In this document: one piece after another, positions 24,334 through 37,427 of the stretch
Layout of the letters: every line of letters starts with the position of its first letter
How positions within the stretch are numbered: position 1 is the first letter of the stretch
Source: Glandiceps talaboti
Taxonomy: Eukaryota; Hemichordata; Enteropneusta; Spengelidae
DNA length: 64,000 bases
NCBI RefSeq assembly: GCF_964340395.1
Contig: NC_135568.1
Span: forward strand, 11,327,776 to 11,391,775
Direction: 5' to 3'
Notes under the pieces: generated by a model
The model's input: the letters and a program-made list of their open reading frames with translations, nothing else
Databases searched by the model: none
What the model was told of the DNA's origin: nothing
Translations under genes and position numbers: made by a program

Positions 24334-25869
24334 GTATCTATTAAAATTTAAATGGAGTAGAAAGCTGTTTCCTTTGGGATGACATTACAGACTATCACCA
24401 TCACCGTGTTCAATTCAAAACTATCCACTGCCATCTTGGCGTGCAAGTATCTGTCACTTTACACACCAAAAATAACGGCAAAGCTACCAGCAAAATTTTG
24501 TCATAAAATGTTCCCTGATAAAGTAGGCTGGAATCTCATAATTTGAGCTTCAGGCAATCGCTTTTGGAGTTAAAGCTAATCAAAATTGCTCATGCGGAGT
24601 TTGGGTATTTTCAAACTGAAGTGAATTAACTTACAACACATTCAGTGTAGGGGATGTTGACAGATCAGTACAAGTGTCTGTCACTTTATACTCTATACAG
24701 CTACCAGCAAAATTTATGAAATGTCCATTAATAAAGGAGGTTGGATTCTCATAATTTGAACCCAAGACAATCAATTAAGAAGTGTGAAAACTGTTTTAAA
24801 ATTACTAATAGGGAGGTCAAGTATTTTCAAACTGAAGTGAATGAACTGACGACACTTTTGGTGTAAGAGATGGAGACCCTAATTTACAACATACTTGTAT
24901 ATTGAGTCAGATAAGAATAAAAATTGTAAAATCCATCTCCGTAAATTATTAGATATTTAAATATTCATGTTCAAAATACCTACTTCAACAATATGGGACA
25001 TAGGGAATATTACTATTTATACCATGTGCAAGCAAAGTTGTATGAATTCACACACAAAAATATGGAATTTATACCCTGCTCATTCTACATCATAACAATG
25101 CATATCTACATGAACATGTCATCACTGGCTTTGCGATATTTGAAATTTTTGTTGAAATATTCAGATACACCATTATTTCCCCCAGTATTGCTAAAAAATG
25201 CTTACACTGGTATAATTGTGTCTTCTCCAATATTTCTTTCATTGGAACAATACTGAAGAATAATATCTAAATGTAAATTTGTTCCTCTCTGCTACGATAG
25301 CAGTGCTATCAGAATTCCAAATCTCATTGAAGAAAACCTACCAGTCATTCTAAATACAAATGTATCCTTTAATACTTACTACTTTTCGTAAACTTTTTTA
25401 ATAATCTATATAAACGCTATCTTAGTGTCTATCAGATGTAGTGTTTCTAATGCTCACAAGATTTAATGGGATCCAGTTTCCATAGGGAACACACTTTCCC
25501 TGATGAGTCACAAAAGACAACTCAACACACACTAATGAGAAAACTTGAGGCTTTGAACCTTCCTCCAGATTATTGATCTCACAAATAATTCACACATTAC
25601 AATGTATGTTGTTTTAAGAATCAAAACAAGCATGAACGGTTACCATATTTGTCTATATTCTAAGGTCCTGTGTGGATTTTCGTTTTCCTGAATGTACAAT
25701 AGCGTTCTAGTATACGGTTTACAGAGGTTTCTTCAAACATTAAACCGCTCAATACAATGTACACATGTAGTTCTACACATTGTGGTCTTACAGGAGATAT
25801 GAAGATGCCTTGGTGTTTCACTTATGAGACATTTTTTGAACACACACAAACACAGACACACAGAAAACT
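24334..25869. other. Non-coding stretch with a weak duplication
   Basis: The order TCTGTCACTTTA...CAGCTACCAGCAAAATTT...AGGNTGGAATTCTCATAATTTGA...TTTTCAAACTGAAGTGAAT occurs around 24450-24630 and again around 24675-24845. This is a diverged tandem duplication of roughly 225 bp. Nothing else was recognised. Confidence 0.55.
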
Positions 25870-26420
25870 TCAAATGCAAAAGAAACAATTAAAGAGGTGC
25901 TGTGCACGGTGGGAATGAAGAAAAAGACAAGCTACTTATTGATAATAAGTTGGAAGGTAAACAATTGAAGCCATTAAAATCATCAACTCCAGGTGTAATT
26001 TTTCAGCAGAAGCCTGTTTCTGTGGTACTGGAATAGAACAGCAATGCTTTATCACTTTCAATGTGATTGGGTAACTGATCCTGCTGTGTGTGTTGAGTCT
26101 AGACTCAAGTTACAGCAAATTGTGTCTATCTTTGTTTCAATTGCAAAATGCAAAACAAAAAATGGTAAAGGTGCCGTTCACATCCAGGGATGTAGAAGTA
26201 AAAAAAGTTACCATGCTGATAATCAGTTGGAAAGTAAACAATTGAAGGCATTAAAATCATCAAGTCCATGTGTAATTTTTTCAGTAGAAGTCTGTTTTTA
26301 CTGGACTGTAAAAGAATTGCAATGCTTTATCATTTTTGAATGCGATTGGGTAACGGATACTGCAATGTGTGTTGTGTCTCTGTTATTGTTAGTCTAGAGT
26401 CAAATTGTGTCTATCTGTGT
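25870..26420. repeat. Tandem duplication, two copies of about 275 bp
   Basis: Copy 1 (about 25870-26142) and copy 2 (about 26143-26420) are head to tail. They share the order AAATGCAAAA, AGGTGC, TTGGAAGGTAAACAATTGAA, CATTAAAATCATCAA, TGTAATTTTTTCAG, CAATGCTTTATCA, GATTGGGTAAC and TTGTGTCTATCT. A plus-strand frame from 26044 to 26397 spans the junction, so the peptide CDWVTDxA(V/M)CV appears twice. No gene evidence beyond that. Confidence 0.88.
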
Positions 26421-27156
26421 GTTAAAATATCATGTTCCATGAGAGAAGCACCAAGGCAACTTTATTTCTCCTGTATCAGATGTGTTTTCAGCTAAAATAT
26501 AATATCCGATCTAATGGATACCACGACTGCGCTACAAACGAGAAGTAATGACAACATCATGTATCAGATAGTGGAAATAAATTTCATATGTTGGCACATT
26601 TAGTGGAAAATTGGTATTTCAGATCTGTATCAGAGATTTTAATATCTTTATAGTAGCAAAGACATTATGGTAACGGAATCATGCCATATTAACAATAAAG
26701 GTTCGTTCATTTCCCTCGGCAAGTGACTATAATCAAACTTTTCAATGCACATGACATACACAGCCGATTTTTTGGCAAAGGATTACTTGCAACTATAATA
26801 CAGTAGGTGGGAAACTATAAGCTATTGCGTAAAAATTTACAAATTCACAATACATAATTTGCTAATCTTTGGGCAAAAAGCTACATGTATGGGAAAACAA
26901 CACAAATGGTGACAAACATCGATTTGGCTCAAAATGTCTGTTTTAACCATTACTTCAATGGACTGTCTGTATTAATCATTACTCCAATATTAAAAGTGAA
27001 CCCATGGCTGAAATAACAATGTTTGTTGAACAATACAAACATTTCCCCAATCCAATCTTTTTGGCAACATATTACCACTGTTTCAGACAACATCAATTTC
27101 CAAAACATCCACAAATGGTGGTCAGATGGACTGAGAAGTACGTCTTTCGCTTACAG

Positions 27157-27302
27157 GATGCAAAAACCAAGTGACCTACTTTCAGTTAAAGGACTGTATG
27201 GTATTAAAAATGGGGCTTCGTGTATGTACACGTAAATCACTTGGAATCGATGCAGCTAAGTATGATGTTCTGATCACTGCTGGAAGGCATGTTATGACAT
27301 AA
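27157..27302 (+). CDS. Exon-like terminal segment, unassigned
   Basis: After an acceptor TCTTTCGCTTACAG (ending 27156), one frame (two leading bases) runs CKNQVTYFQLKDCMVLKMGL, then RVCTRKSLGIDAAKYDVLIT, and ends AGRHVMT with a TAA at 27300-27302. The composition looks protein-like, with few of the Ile/Tyr/Lys runs typical of chance AT-rich frames. A competing frame with an internal ATG is also open for part of it. No family was recognised. It ends 206 bp before a MITE and could be part of a degraded element. Confidence 0.22.
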
Positions 27303-27508
27303 CAGCTGAAAGAATGAAAGATTAACTGAGACATGTATACCTAATACAGCTTTGTAATTTAATGACGGATGAAAGTGACTGTGCCAAGTGATAAGAAGAC
27401 ATATATACCAGATGTATTAGATGAAAACTTTTAAGTTTTAATAGATTTCTTGACCTTATATTGGTAAGTCCCTAAAGAAGTTAGTCTGAACTAACATAAT
27501 ATGACTAA

Positions 27509-27934
27509 GGGATGATCAAACAGTGTCACACAAGCTCAATAAACAAACTTCGTTTGTTTACGGGAAGGGGGTCTGGCATGAAAGCGATCACTGAACTTCA
27601 TTTTCGCACTTCTAACCAAATTTCAACAGAAAACTTTCACTCTTTAAGTGACAAAAGCTTTTGTATTTACTACTGAGATGTTGATAAGTTGATAAAAATT
27701 TACTTCTAATGTGAGATATGGTGCTGGGTTTCTGGTAGCATTTTAATGTGTTTACAATGTTTTTACATTACATCGATCGTAGTGGTGTGACTGCTATAGT
27801 TTTCATCATAGTTTACATATATGAACGTTTGATGTCGTACTTGTGACCATTTGTTTAAGGGGAGAGGGAGGGGGTTTTGAACTAAACGAACAATGTTCGT
27901 TTGTTGAGCCAGTGCGACATTGTGCGATCGTCCC
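27509..27934. mobile_element. MITE, PIF/Harbinger-like, 426 bp, with TAA target duplication
   Basis: The ends are GGGATGATC... and ...GATCGTCCC. Over the first 40 bases the left end and the reverse complement of the right end match at 31 positions. Both sides are flanked by TAA (27506-27508 and 27935-27937), a 3-bp target duplication of the TWA type used by PIF/Harbinger transposases (family knowledge). Just inside each end is a perfect short palindrome: AAACAAAC-TTC-GTTTGTTT on the left and AAACGAAC-AAT-GTTCGTTT on the right. The interior has no transposase frame, so it is non-autonomous. The superfamily rests on the target duplication length and the GGG start. Confidence 0.78.
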
Positions 27935-28914
27935 TAACCTTGCCTTAGCATGCACATAATAAATGCCCTAATATACCTACATGTAGTACACTGCAAATTT
28001 GATGGATGGCTTAGAGGGAATTTAACAAACATATTTAATCCTAGCAGCACAAAGCCTATTTGCCATGGTATTTCTAAGAGCTTTAAAGGCTAATGTTGCA
28101 ATCCCAGGTTCTCACATTAATGTTATCTTATTCATGGAGCCATATGAATTATATATTCTATTGTTCTCTGGACCAACTCTTTCTATAGTTCTGCCCAAAG
28201 ACTGTTTTTCCAAACTAGATTTTAATCCTACATGTAATCCATTGCCAAGCCTTCATGTTTTGAGTAAGTGTCTCATGCCAAGTCTATCCTGACTTCCTGG
28301 CTGTATTAACACAATACATGTATCTATAAATGAAACCATTTCAAATTTTTGCTAGCTTCCAAAATTAAATTTCCAGAAAATTGACAATATTTAATATTTG
28401 TTTGTATATATACAGCACCTACTTTGAAAACTGCATGATCAGAAATTAATTTTTTTTATTTCATGTTGCACAAAATTGACATTTATATCATACATGTACA
28501 CTTTACAAAATGTAGGTCTTATAAAATAAAATGTGTTGCATGAAATTGCTCATTTTCTGTCACATAACCTTTATAAATAACTTTCACACATTACTTTTTT
28601 TCAATTTTCAATAACAAAAGAGGCTTGTATCCAGTGACAAGTTTTTGATTATATAATTACCATATTCATGAAAGACTTGAATCTGTCATCAAATAATAAT
28701 TGTGCATTTTGTAAATTAATCCTCTCCGTGTTTTGGACATGCTGTCCAGATCTTCGTAAAGGGGCAATCGAGGTTAAGGATTATTGAGACAGACAGAAAC
28801 TAAACCGATCATACAAGTGAGCAAGTAAACATTGGAACTCCACTAAATGTACAATGTAAGAAGTCATCAGAAACGCCATCAAGAATACACTTAACCAAGT
28901 GGCATATAATTACA

Positions 28915-29290
28915 ATGGGTAACACTGAAGTAAAGCACTTTCTCTATGTGCTACACTCATTAATAGCATTCACATCAAGTGTAAAAGTACTGTTTCAATT
29001 GGTTTATTTACAAGCCTAGTATGTGGCCTTTCTAATGTGGTCAATTAGCAAATGAAACAGTATTTTTTTACACATGATATGGATGCTATAAATGCTTTTG
29101 GTACATACAGAAAATGCTTTACTTTGGTATTATGGGTTGTACTTGATATAGATGCTATAAACGATTGTAGTACATAGAGAAAATGCTTCACTTTGGTGTT
29201 ATGGGTTGTATGTGATATGGATACTATGAACGATTGTGGTACATACATAAAACACTTTACTTTAGTGTTATGGGTTGTAAACCAATGTCT
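28915..29290. repeat. 69-bp tandem repeat (3 copies) with an additional inverted copy
   Basis: Three head-to-tail units at about 29070-29285 share GATATGGATGCTATAAA, then a GATTGTGGTACATA-like block, then AATGCTTTACTTTGGT and TTATGGGTTGTA. The period is 69 bp (23 codons). A fourth copy lies at about 28918-28987 in the opposite orientation, so the locus can form a stem of about 65 bp. On the minus strand the direct copies keep one frame open, with the repeated peptide THNTKVKHFLYVLQSFIASI. The inverted copy gives a related peptide on the plus strand. No other gene evidence. Confidence 0.88.
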
Positions 29291-29582
29291 ATTCAATAGC
29301 TGTCAGCATGTACCAGCAAAAACAGTTTTAATTTGTGTCTACCTTTGTGAGCCGAGACCTTGATTGCCACTGTCATAATTACATGTATGTGGTTATATCT
29401 AGAATTTTGTTACATGTACAACACAAAGAGGTTTACTATATTAGTAGAACAACAATATCACTTAAATATTTAATGCACAAACCATCTGCTTTTTATTTCC
29501 TGAAAAAAAAAATTCTGAGTAGTCACCATATTTTGGTACATGTATATAAATATAAATGTCATTATTCATCCAGGTCTTGAAA

Positions 29583-29843
29583 TGAACTGTTTACTTTGGT
29601 AGTCTTAGTTGGCTACCAATTTCAGAAACTGGTAGAATAAGGATGGTGACCTATATTCCTGAACTGAAAACAGAGTTCCTCTGTTGGCAATATATGTTTT
29701 ATTTACATACCTTTATGTCCATAAATCTTCCATCCTTAAATCATTGCATAATTAGTGGTCGCCTGAGTGGGTTACCAGCTACAAATTATGTATGGTACGT
29801 AGTCTGTGGACACAGTACTACTGTTAATTTGGAACCCTGACAT
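29583..29843 (-). repeat. Dispersed repeat family A, copy 2 (inverted)
   Basis: Reverse complement of the family A copy at 13778-14060, about 75% identical by eye along its full length. It lacks a roughly 20-bp block found in copy 1 after the first ACTAC motif. With copies 15.5 kb apart in opposite orientation, this family is certain to be dispersed. Confidence 0.85.
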
Positions 29844-30282
29844 TATACCAACCCATGCCCACATTCAACATATGTACAATAGCTTTGGTACCTTCAAATA
29901 TTAAAATTGCTATTATTTGGAATATTTTATTTGAAATTATGCATTTTTGCACTTTTGTCTATTTTGTTTGTGATTGGCTAACAGCAATTGTCTTTCTCTT
30001 CAAACTACAGCTTATCAAATAATTCTGGTGAGACTTGGTGTCGCTGGTGAGCATTATCCAAGATAAAAAGTTGATAAAATAAACTTATGAATATTTATAA
30101 ACCACGGTTGAAAGAACAAATTGAGTACCGACTGCTGCTCTGATCCACAGTCAGGACATGTTGTTGACATGTTTTCTTTTTACAGTAATCGAGTACACAA
30201 ACAGCTTGAAATTTTGAGTTTTAAAATATAAAGATACCCTGTAAATTTACTATGTTTAATAAAAACTTTTATGTTAAAATAC

Positions 30283-30563
30283 GATAAAATATGTTGGTTT
30301 CAATCACTTTTACTTATCAGTACAAAGTTAGCATCAATCCGAACTAAAGTGGAAGTGGTGTATGGGCCTTACCAGGCAACGTCAGGTAAATACGTTGTTG
30401 ACTGTTTCTATTGTTACTGTAAAGGTGTAACAAAATAGTAGTCAACAATACGTTTAATGGAAGTATCCTTGCAAGGTCCATACATCATCAATTGGGTCTA
30501 ACTTCAGATCAATACCAACTCTGTACGGCTTAGTGAAAGTGAATGAAACTAATGCATTTTATC
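30283..30563. mobile_element. 281-bp foldback element (near-perfect palindrome)
   Basis: GATAAAAT at 30283 pairs with ATTTTATC ending at 30563. The complement continues inward through GTTTCAATCAC, AGTTAG, GGAAGT, GTATGGGCCTT and ACGTTGTTGACT to a short central loop near TACTGTAAAGGTGTAACA. The arms are about 130 bp at roughly 75-80% pairing. There is no coding capacity. It is a foldback MITE, or a locus able to give a long double-stranded RNA if transcribed. Confidence 0.85.
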
Positions 30564-33500
30564 TCTTTATCGTCCATTTTTTTATTAAACATACTTAATA
30601 GTAGTATTTCACTCAATGTACTTTCCCCTTTTAACACGGAAACACTTTATTGGATAAATACACATTTGACACATGTACTGTTCTTCAAAAATTCACAACA
30701 ATTTAGCAACTTCTGAAAGCCAAGTCTGTTTAGATGTTTATTTCGCTTTATATAATGCTCTATTCCGGTTGTTTTCTGTATATATCTTTATTTTTATATT
30801 TATTTTTACTTTGTACAAAGGGGCCGGTGGCCTAATGTACTGAATAAACTACCATATTAAACATTTTGAAAGCCAAGTCATTCCATTCCAAACACTCTGT
30901 AAAGTACAGTCTGAAAACGGAAATTAAATTTGTTGCATCAAAAGCAGCCATCCTTCTGGCCTCTCCCTGAATGGGAAAATGGTACCTGTATTTACGGCAG
31001 CTGACAGCCGATAGCTCCAACAACACATCTGCTTTTACTGTATGGTAATTAACCCTTACTAAACCAACAAATAGTCTCCATCAATCTCTGGGAAGGAAAC
31101 AAAAACTTCACATATGTTTTCATACCGACAATCTCAGCTGTTCAACAAACTAGCTCAAACTGCATGCATAAAGCATTAATGAGAGCAAAAACAGAATGGT
31201 GGTCACTTATGCTTGAAATACAAACCGTTTATTAAGTTAAGAAGTCCAATCATATTCCTATTCTAATACTAAGCGGATTTTAACTCCTTAACTTGAATAA
31301 TATTAGTATCTATGATACATTCGGTCCACTGTTCGTCAATGTTGAAACCATGTATGTGATGAATTTTATCAAGATCCTGGCAGACTTTCTGAGCACTGTC
31401 CGTATCTAAAGCTATTAGTATTAGGTTTTGTAGGACTGGCAAAGAGTGTTATACCAGCTAGCTACAAAGTGCTTCTATTTCAGCACTAAAACAACTTTAG
31501 ACTGTTTAGAGATAAAATGTCAGTGACCGTCCAATTTCATTTTACTACTACGCCACTACATGTATATGTTCATCTTAAAAGATTTGATAATACGCAATAA
31601 CATCATATGAGCCAATTAAACATCAGACCTACCCTTCACAATTAAAACACAAAACTATTCTTATCTTATCCTTCAAAATAGTTTCTTTTCTACATTGTAT
31701 GAGACGAAATCACGTGACTGTGTGGTTATTTTTTGGCTCGTTTTGTCTCCAGTACATTTGAAATGACATTTTCATCACTACTCAAAGGAAAGACATCCTG
31801 GCTTTTTATAAAAGAATTACTTAACACCATCAACAAAAATCAAATTGTTTTTACATGTATTAAACTCCAGGGTGCAGTCCAATGACAACCATTGCCCAAA
31901 ATAGCACATGCACAACCCTCTGTGCGCACAAAATACATTGAGGCACCCTACAACGTATGCATCTTGGAGCTGGCATGCATGCAACAAGTTCCTAATCAGA
32001 AAACCTTATGTTTGTTTGTTTATGGTAGTTTTCAAGGGGTTCTTTCTCTGGTTGTTTTAGCTCGTCTGCAAATACCTAGTAGCCACTCCTGTCCAAGTGA
32101 TTATAAACATTCATTTGTCATAATGTACAAAACCTATTTTTACCAAATCTCATTCTGAATGTGTGAACTCAACATAAATCATGTCCGCCATCTGTTACAG
32201 AACTGAAATCTCTTAATCGCTATCACATGTTGTATATTTTAAGTTTTGATCAAGGAAAATCTAGTTGTAGACAATGTGTTTCAATCTCCAAACTCTGATC
32301 ATTGACAATACTGTTTTTGTCTTTCGTGTGTACATATGACGGACTAGCATTAATACATTAATAAATTAAATGAAAAGTGGTTAATTACTGTATGATGATA
32401 ACAGGAAACTTTATGTACTTGAACACAGCAATTACCTGTCACTTCATCCATACATTGACTATATATGTCTACATGTGCAGTGTTCATTCTAAGGACTGTT
32501 GTCATTTATGTGCAAATAGAGAAATGAAGAATGTGTCATCCGTAATGATGGCCAACAAGTTCAATGTCAACACAACATGGCTGGCCAGAGGTCATGGAGT
32601 ATTTCTGGAAAATGGGAGATAAACTTTGCCTTTTTAAGTAATTTTTTAAAACTACAACATACTTTTAGCCATGGAAAGATAGATACTTGTATGGCTATGA
32701 CAAAATAAAACATTTTTCTGACCCTTATCCATAATGTCCACTATCAAGCATTAGATTACATTTAATACATACATGTTGTATTAGAATGTGTAAAACAAAC
32801 AACTTAAATGCAACAGTAGACACGCACCTACAATTAATTTGCAAGTACGCCCCACAGGGAACAGTCTGTATCATAATCAATTATGCCATTCATACATCAT
32901 GCATTGTGAAAATTTCATTTGACTCATCAATATGCAAATAACTGTTGAATATGCTGAACAGCATAATCTGATTCATTAACTTCATCATTATGCAAATCCT
33001 CTATTAAGATGCAAAACACATCTTAAAATTTGAGTCATTAACTTAAGTACTAGCAAACTTGAGAGAGTAGAGCGCTTCATAAAGTGGCACAATGTTTTGA
33101 ATTTATATGCAAACAAAACACAGACACTGATCATTCTCATAGCACGCACACACATATAAAATGCTACATTTTATCTCACTGTGAACACAAATAAAGTTTT
33201 GTGTTTGAATTTTCCTTGTGTCACCCGACAGTGCTGTTGATTTGTGTTAACATTAAGATAAAATGTATTATTTTATATGCTGGCATACTACCAGTATATG
33301 TATTTTGTTTGAGTAATTTGTAACCAAAAACCATGAGTGAGATGTAAAAGACAGTGTGGTGCCTAATTGAAACTCTATAGTATCTCTAGCTTTGTAGTAG
33401 AATGAAGCTTTCAATTTAGCTTATACTATATATACAGAGACCGACATGGGGTAAGAATTTATCAACATGCTGTGAAATACCATTACTATAATTGTCTAGT

Positions 33501-33849
33501 ACTTCTGTTGTATCATGATTTTTTTCATCAAAAGTTTAATTATATAATCAATTAGTTAAATGATAATGAACACATTTGTCAATTAACTGTCAGGTGTATG
33601 TGGTATACAGCTAAAGGAGTGTGGTTGATTAAAATTAGCTTAGGACTTTGACTATATGTTCTCTCGTGCTGAGTTATAGCTTGGTTAAAATCTACTCGGA
33701 GAAATATTTACAGCATTGATAATAGTGCACAGCATGATTTTTAACACGAGGCAAATTTGCACAATTTGTTTGGTCAAAGTTGTGAAGAACCTGGAAAAAG
33801 CAAGCATGTGGGAATTATTAGCAAAATTTGTGATAGTACCTGGGCAAAT
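30564..33849. other. Non-coding stretch without clear features
   Basis: A GGGGCCGGTGGCCTAATGTA motif near 30821 resembles LINE 3' termini but has no tail. An isolated plus-strand frame ends ANKFNVNTTWLARGHGVFLE at 32622, following an acceptor-like site at 32480. Neither is strong enough for a call. Confidence 0.5.
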
Positions 33850-34225
33850 TTTGTAAACTGGGTTTTTGTTTACCAAATTACTGAATATAGCTAGTGGTAA
33901 TATATTGAAAGCAGAGAAAATGGCCTACTCTGACATTTTGAGAAAAAGTGGTGGAATTATTGAAAACTGAGAAAGTCAAAAGTGGGTGGTTTTTTCAACC
34001 AAATTGCTGAAAGTACACGATTAAGTGTTGAAAAGAGAGTGGGTTTTCCAGTGCCCCAGTGCTGACGGCATCTTGTTGTAAAATATTGAAAATTGAGGAA
34101 GTGGGTGTCTTTTTTTGACAAAGTGCTGAAAGTACCTCACTGATGTACTGTTGAATATTAAAAGATTGTTTTTGTACTGAAGTGCTGAAGGCATCTGGCA
34201 AAATAATGGAAAGTGGGTGACGGGT
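33850..34225. repeat. Degenerate tandem repeat, about 55-65 bp units
   Basis: AAGTGCTGAA(A/G)G, then TATTGAAAAT-like, then AAGTGGGTG recurs five or six times with strong divergence. Confidence 0.6.
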
Positions 34226-36256
34226 GTTCTATTTTCTTTCCATCTAACAACTGTGCCAGACCTTACACGCATCTAAACCATTAATATACATAAACTGACA
34301 TGAAAAACACAGTGAACAGGTTGAACTCTGTCACTGCTGACAGATGTACTTCTAAGTTCTATCTATTCTCACCACGCATAACTCTATTATACATTGACTG
34401 CTATTTTAAGTGCCTCATCGTGTTGCATGTTTGAACTAAAAGGTACAAACTAGCTCTATGTATTACACTGCCAATCTTTGGCTGGCGTTTGTACACCACC
34501 AGGACAACACCAGATATGGTAGCACCAGATATGTCAACACTACATTGTATGTACACCTCAAGTAATGCTGTTAGATTTTCTAGCCTGGTGTCAGCCCAGA
34601 GTTGTCACCAGCCTAGCACATTGTCTGCATAGTACAGCTCAAAAATCTTTCCAATTTACTAGCATGATGTGAGTCTGGTCTTAACATTGGGCTAGCATAT
34701 AACCTGTTGTTAAAATTGGGCAGGTGCAGGCATTAAAACCCCAGTATTTGATTCCTATGGTCTTGGATTACTACTAGAGGAGCAATAGGGAGTAAAGAGG
34801 ATCATTTATTTGCATAGAACCAACTACAATTTCAATAGCTATGTCAGACAACTGTTTTCCACACCAACATTTTAACCATAATGGAACAATGGGTATGAAA
34901 CAGGGGTCAAAAGGCCCCCTAACCTTGTTGTCAACTTGAATGCCTAGAGTGAACAACACAGCAATTCCTCTATGAAAATCCATGACAACAATGAGAGACT
35001 GGTGATTTTGGTAATAAATTTGGTATGTGTGGATGTCTTGGGAATGTGTGTGTTGTTATAGAAAGTTGATATTTATACATGTATATACAATTTTGGACAA
35101 AACATGATCAGACTGGGGCTTGTTCATTACTAGTACTGAAAAGCTGTTAGAATACGGTACTCTTTATTATTCAAGATTAGGACATCACAGTGTTAACAAC
35201 AACTACACTAAAACCTTCCAGTTCCAAAAATGATGTTGGTGAGGTGTTAATGACAATCTGGAGAGCTCTGTATCCACCTGATGCTAGCCCAGTATGAAAG
35301 CAATTCTTGAGCTAGTATACTGTATACTATATTTTTTACCACAAAAAATATCGTAAAATTTGCGAAGTTTCACCTAAGTATATTTTATACTTGATAATCT
35401 TGAGGAAAGCCAGGTAAAGCCTGGGGAAATCAAGTGGGATAACATTGTACTTATTGATTGACCTGAATAATAACACTGTTCAGGTATGACACAAGAATAG
35501 TCATTCAAACATTGTAATTTCACATCGAAGGCATTTACTAGGTTTTTCAAGTTATCTATGAAGCAGTTTCAAATCATAAGAATAGTTTAGTACAACATTG
35601 TTACATTTACAGTGTATCAGTTACATGTATTAGCGAACCCTTAACAGAAAACATTGTGCCATATGAGAAACACACACTGCAGCCATTTTCTAACCAAATA
35701 CCACATCTGGGAACCACAGACGACGAAAAAATAGTTAGATTTTTTGTTTCATATTAGATTTTATCTTCTTCAATGTCATTACGTTGCAAATACCCATTAA
35801 TGTGTCACCAACATGAAGATGAACATTTGCTGGTAGCTGAACAAAATGAATTAATGGATGAATCTAATATTAAAGGCCATTTACTCTCAGCTTTTCACTT
35901 TAGTATTATCGTATCAATAGATTACATGTGATTTTTCTAATGTCATGGGCCAATGTATTTCTTTCTAAAACTGTTTTTTCATACCAGATTTTAATCCTAA
36001 TTTGAACTGAGCCTCTTTAAGGGATGAAAATACAGTACCTTCTCTTTTTTTATTTCTATTTGTTTAATACAATAAATATTACATAATTCCTATTGTTTTA
36101 TATTTCATTTAAATATTAGAAAATAATTCATTTCTATTTCATAATGAAGCTATGAAAACTAGCATGCTATTAAATATACAAATGGAAATACCCCAATGAA
36201 TCAAAAGATGAATTTTTGGCAGCGAACCCCAAATGTTTGCTAATTTCAGTTTGTCA

Positions 36257-36435
36257 CCATCATCAGGGTGCCGTGTAATGCAGCAGGCTATCATGCATGT
36301 CTTGGGCTAGCATCATCTAGGGTGCCACTATGTGTAATGCAACAGGTTATCATGTGTGTCTAGGGCTACCATCATCTGGGGTGCCACTAATCGCAATGCA
36401 ACAGGCTATCATGCACATCTAGGGCAAGCATCATG
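36257..36435. repeat. Three-copy tandem repeat of about 58 bp
   Basis: Each unit carries CATCATCTGGGGTGCC, GTAATGCAACAGGCTATCAT and a GTCTAGGGCTAGCATCAT block. Confidence 0.9.
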
Positions 36436-37088
36436 ACATAAAATCAATGTTTCAACTTCTACAATTCTAGATTCAAGTTACCGATTTGAGCAATCATATT
36501 CCAGAGGTATTGAAGCACTTGTTGTCATGGGTGACATTGCTATGGAATGGAAATAATGAATGATTACACATGTAAGTAGCCGCTCACTTATGATATTTGA
36601 TGAGTAAACAAAATCTTTCATATGTTAGTTTTACCCTCACAGTCCGAGAACAATCAATATTGACTCATGGATGATACTATACCAGGTTCTTCTCTATATA
36701 AAGCTGGGTGTTATTGAACTCAACATATTCCCCTCCAATTATGATTTGTGGAAATACTAATTACATGTTGGCATGGAAACGTGGCGAGGGCACCTGGCTT
36801 TAGCTAGGGAATATTTTCCTTGAAATTTAAGGTAGATTTGGACTGATTTAAGAGTATGTTTCAATAATTACACTCAGATAACCTCAATTCCCATGGCAGA
36901 TTGAGCCAATTTTCAATTTTCATTGAGGAAGATGTTACCATTGACATTATTATAACAAATACAATACTAGTAATGAACATAGTAAATTCTCAAAGACATT
37001 CCCGCTGAACTTCCCGATACTTTCCAATAAAACAATTCTTCCCCATCTTTGAAGTTTGAGAAAGCCTCATGAAAATGTAAATTAAATG

Positions 37089-37118
37089 CATAATTAATTA
37101 ATTTATTAATTAATTATG
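37089..37118. repeat. Perfect AT palindrome, 13-bp arms
   Basis: CATAATTAATTAA and its exact reverse complement are separated by TTTA. The arms contain overlapping TAATTA homeodomain-type cores. Confidence 0.85.
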
Positions 37119-37427
37119 ACTTTATTTAATTATCTATTTTTGAAATACTGCTTTCTAAATTTGATAAATTTTGACATTGCATATAAGATTATTTTATGTT
37201 TATGTTATTTCTGGCACTAAATATTTTCAATTTTATAAAATGCAAATGACACAATCAAGAATGTCTAGAAAATATCACTTCCAACCTTCTACAAACGGTT
37301 ATTCTATTTTTGTGCATGTCCTTTTTTAATCATATGAAAGGGTAACTTATTTGACCCATTACCAAAACAACCACCCAACGACACATGTTGCTATGGAAAC
37401 AATTGACTTCCATATGTTTGCTTACAG

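Noticed and set aside
30821-30846. GGGGCCGGTGGCC motif considered as a LINE 3' end
   Set aside because: No reverse transcriptase remnant upstream and no microsatellite tail downstream.
32377-32622. 81-codon plus-strand frame ending ANKFNVNTTWLARGHGVFLE near an acceptor-like site at 32480
   Set aside because: The phase would fit the 24208-24333 segment, but the link spans 8 kb and rests on one weak splice site.
31000-36000. Recurrent GCTAGCCCAG / CCAGCCTAGCAC words (also near 7600)
   Set aside because: Too short and irregular to define a repeat family by eye.
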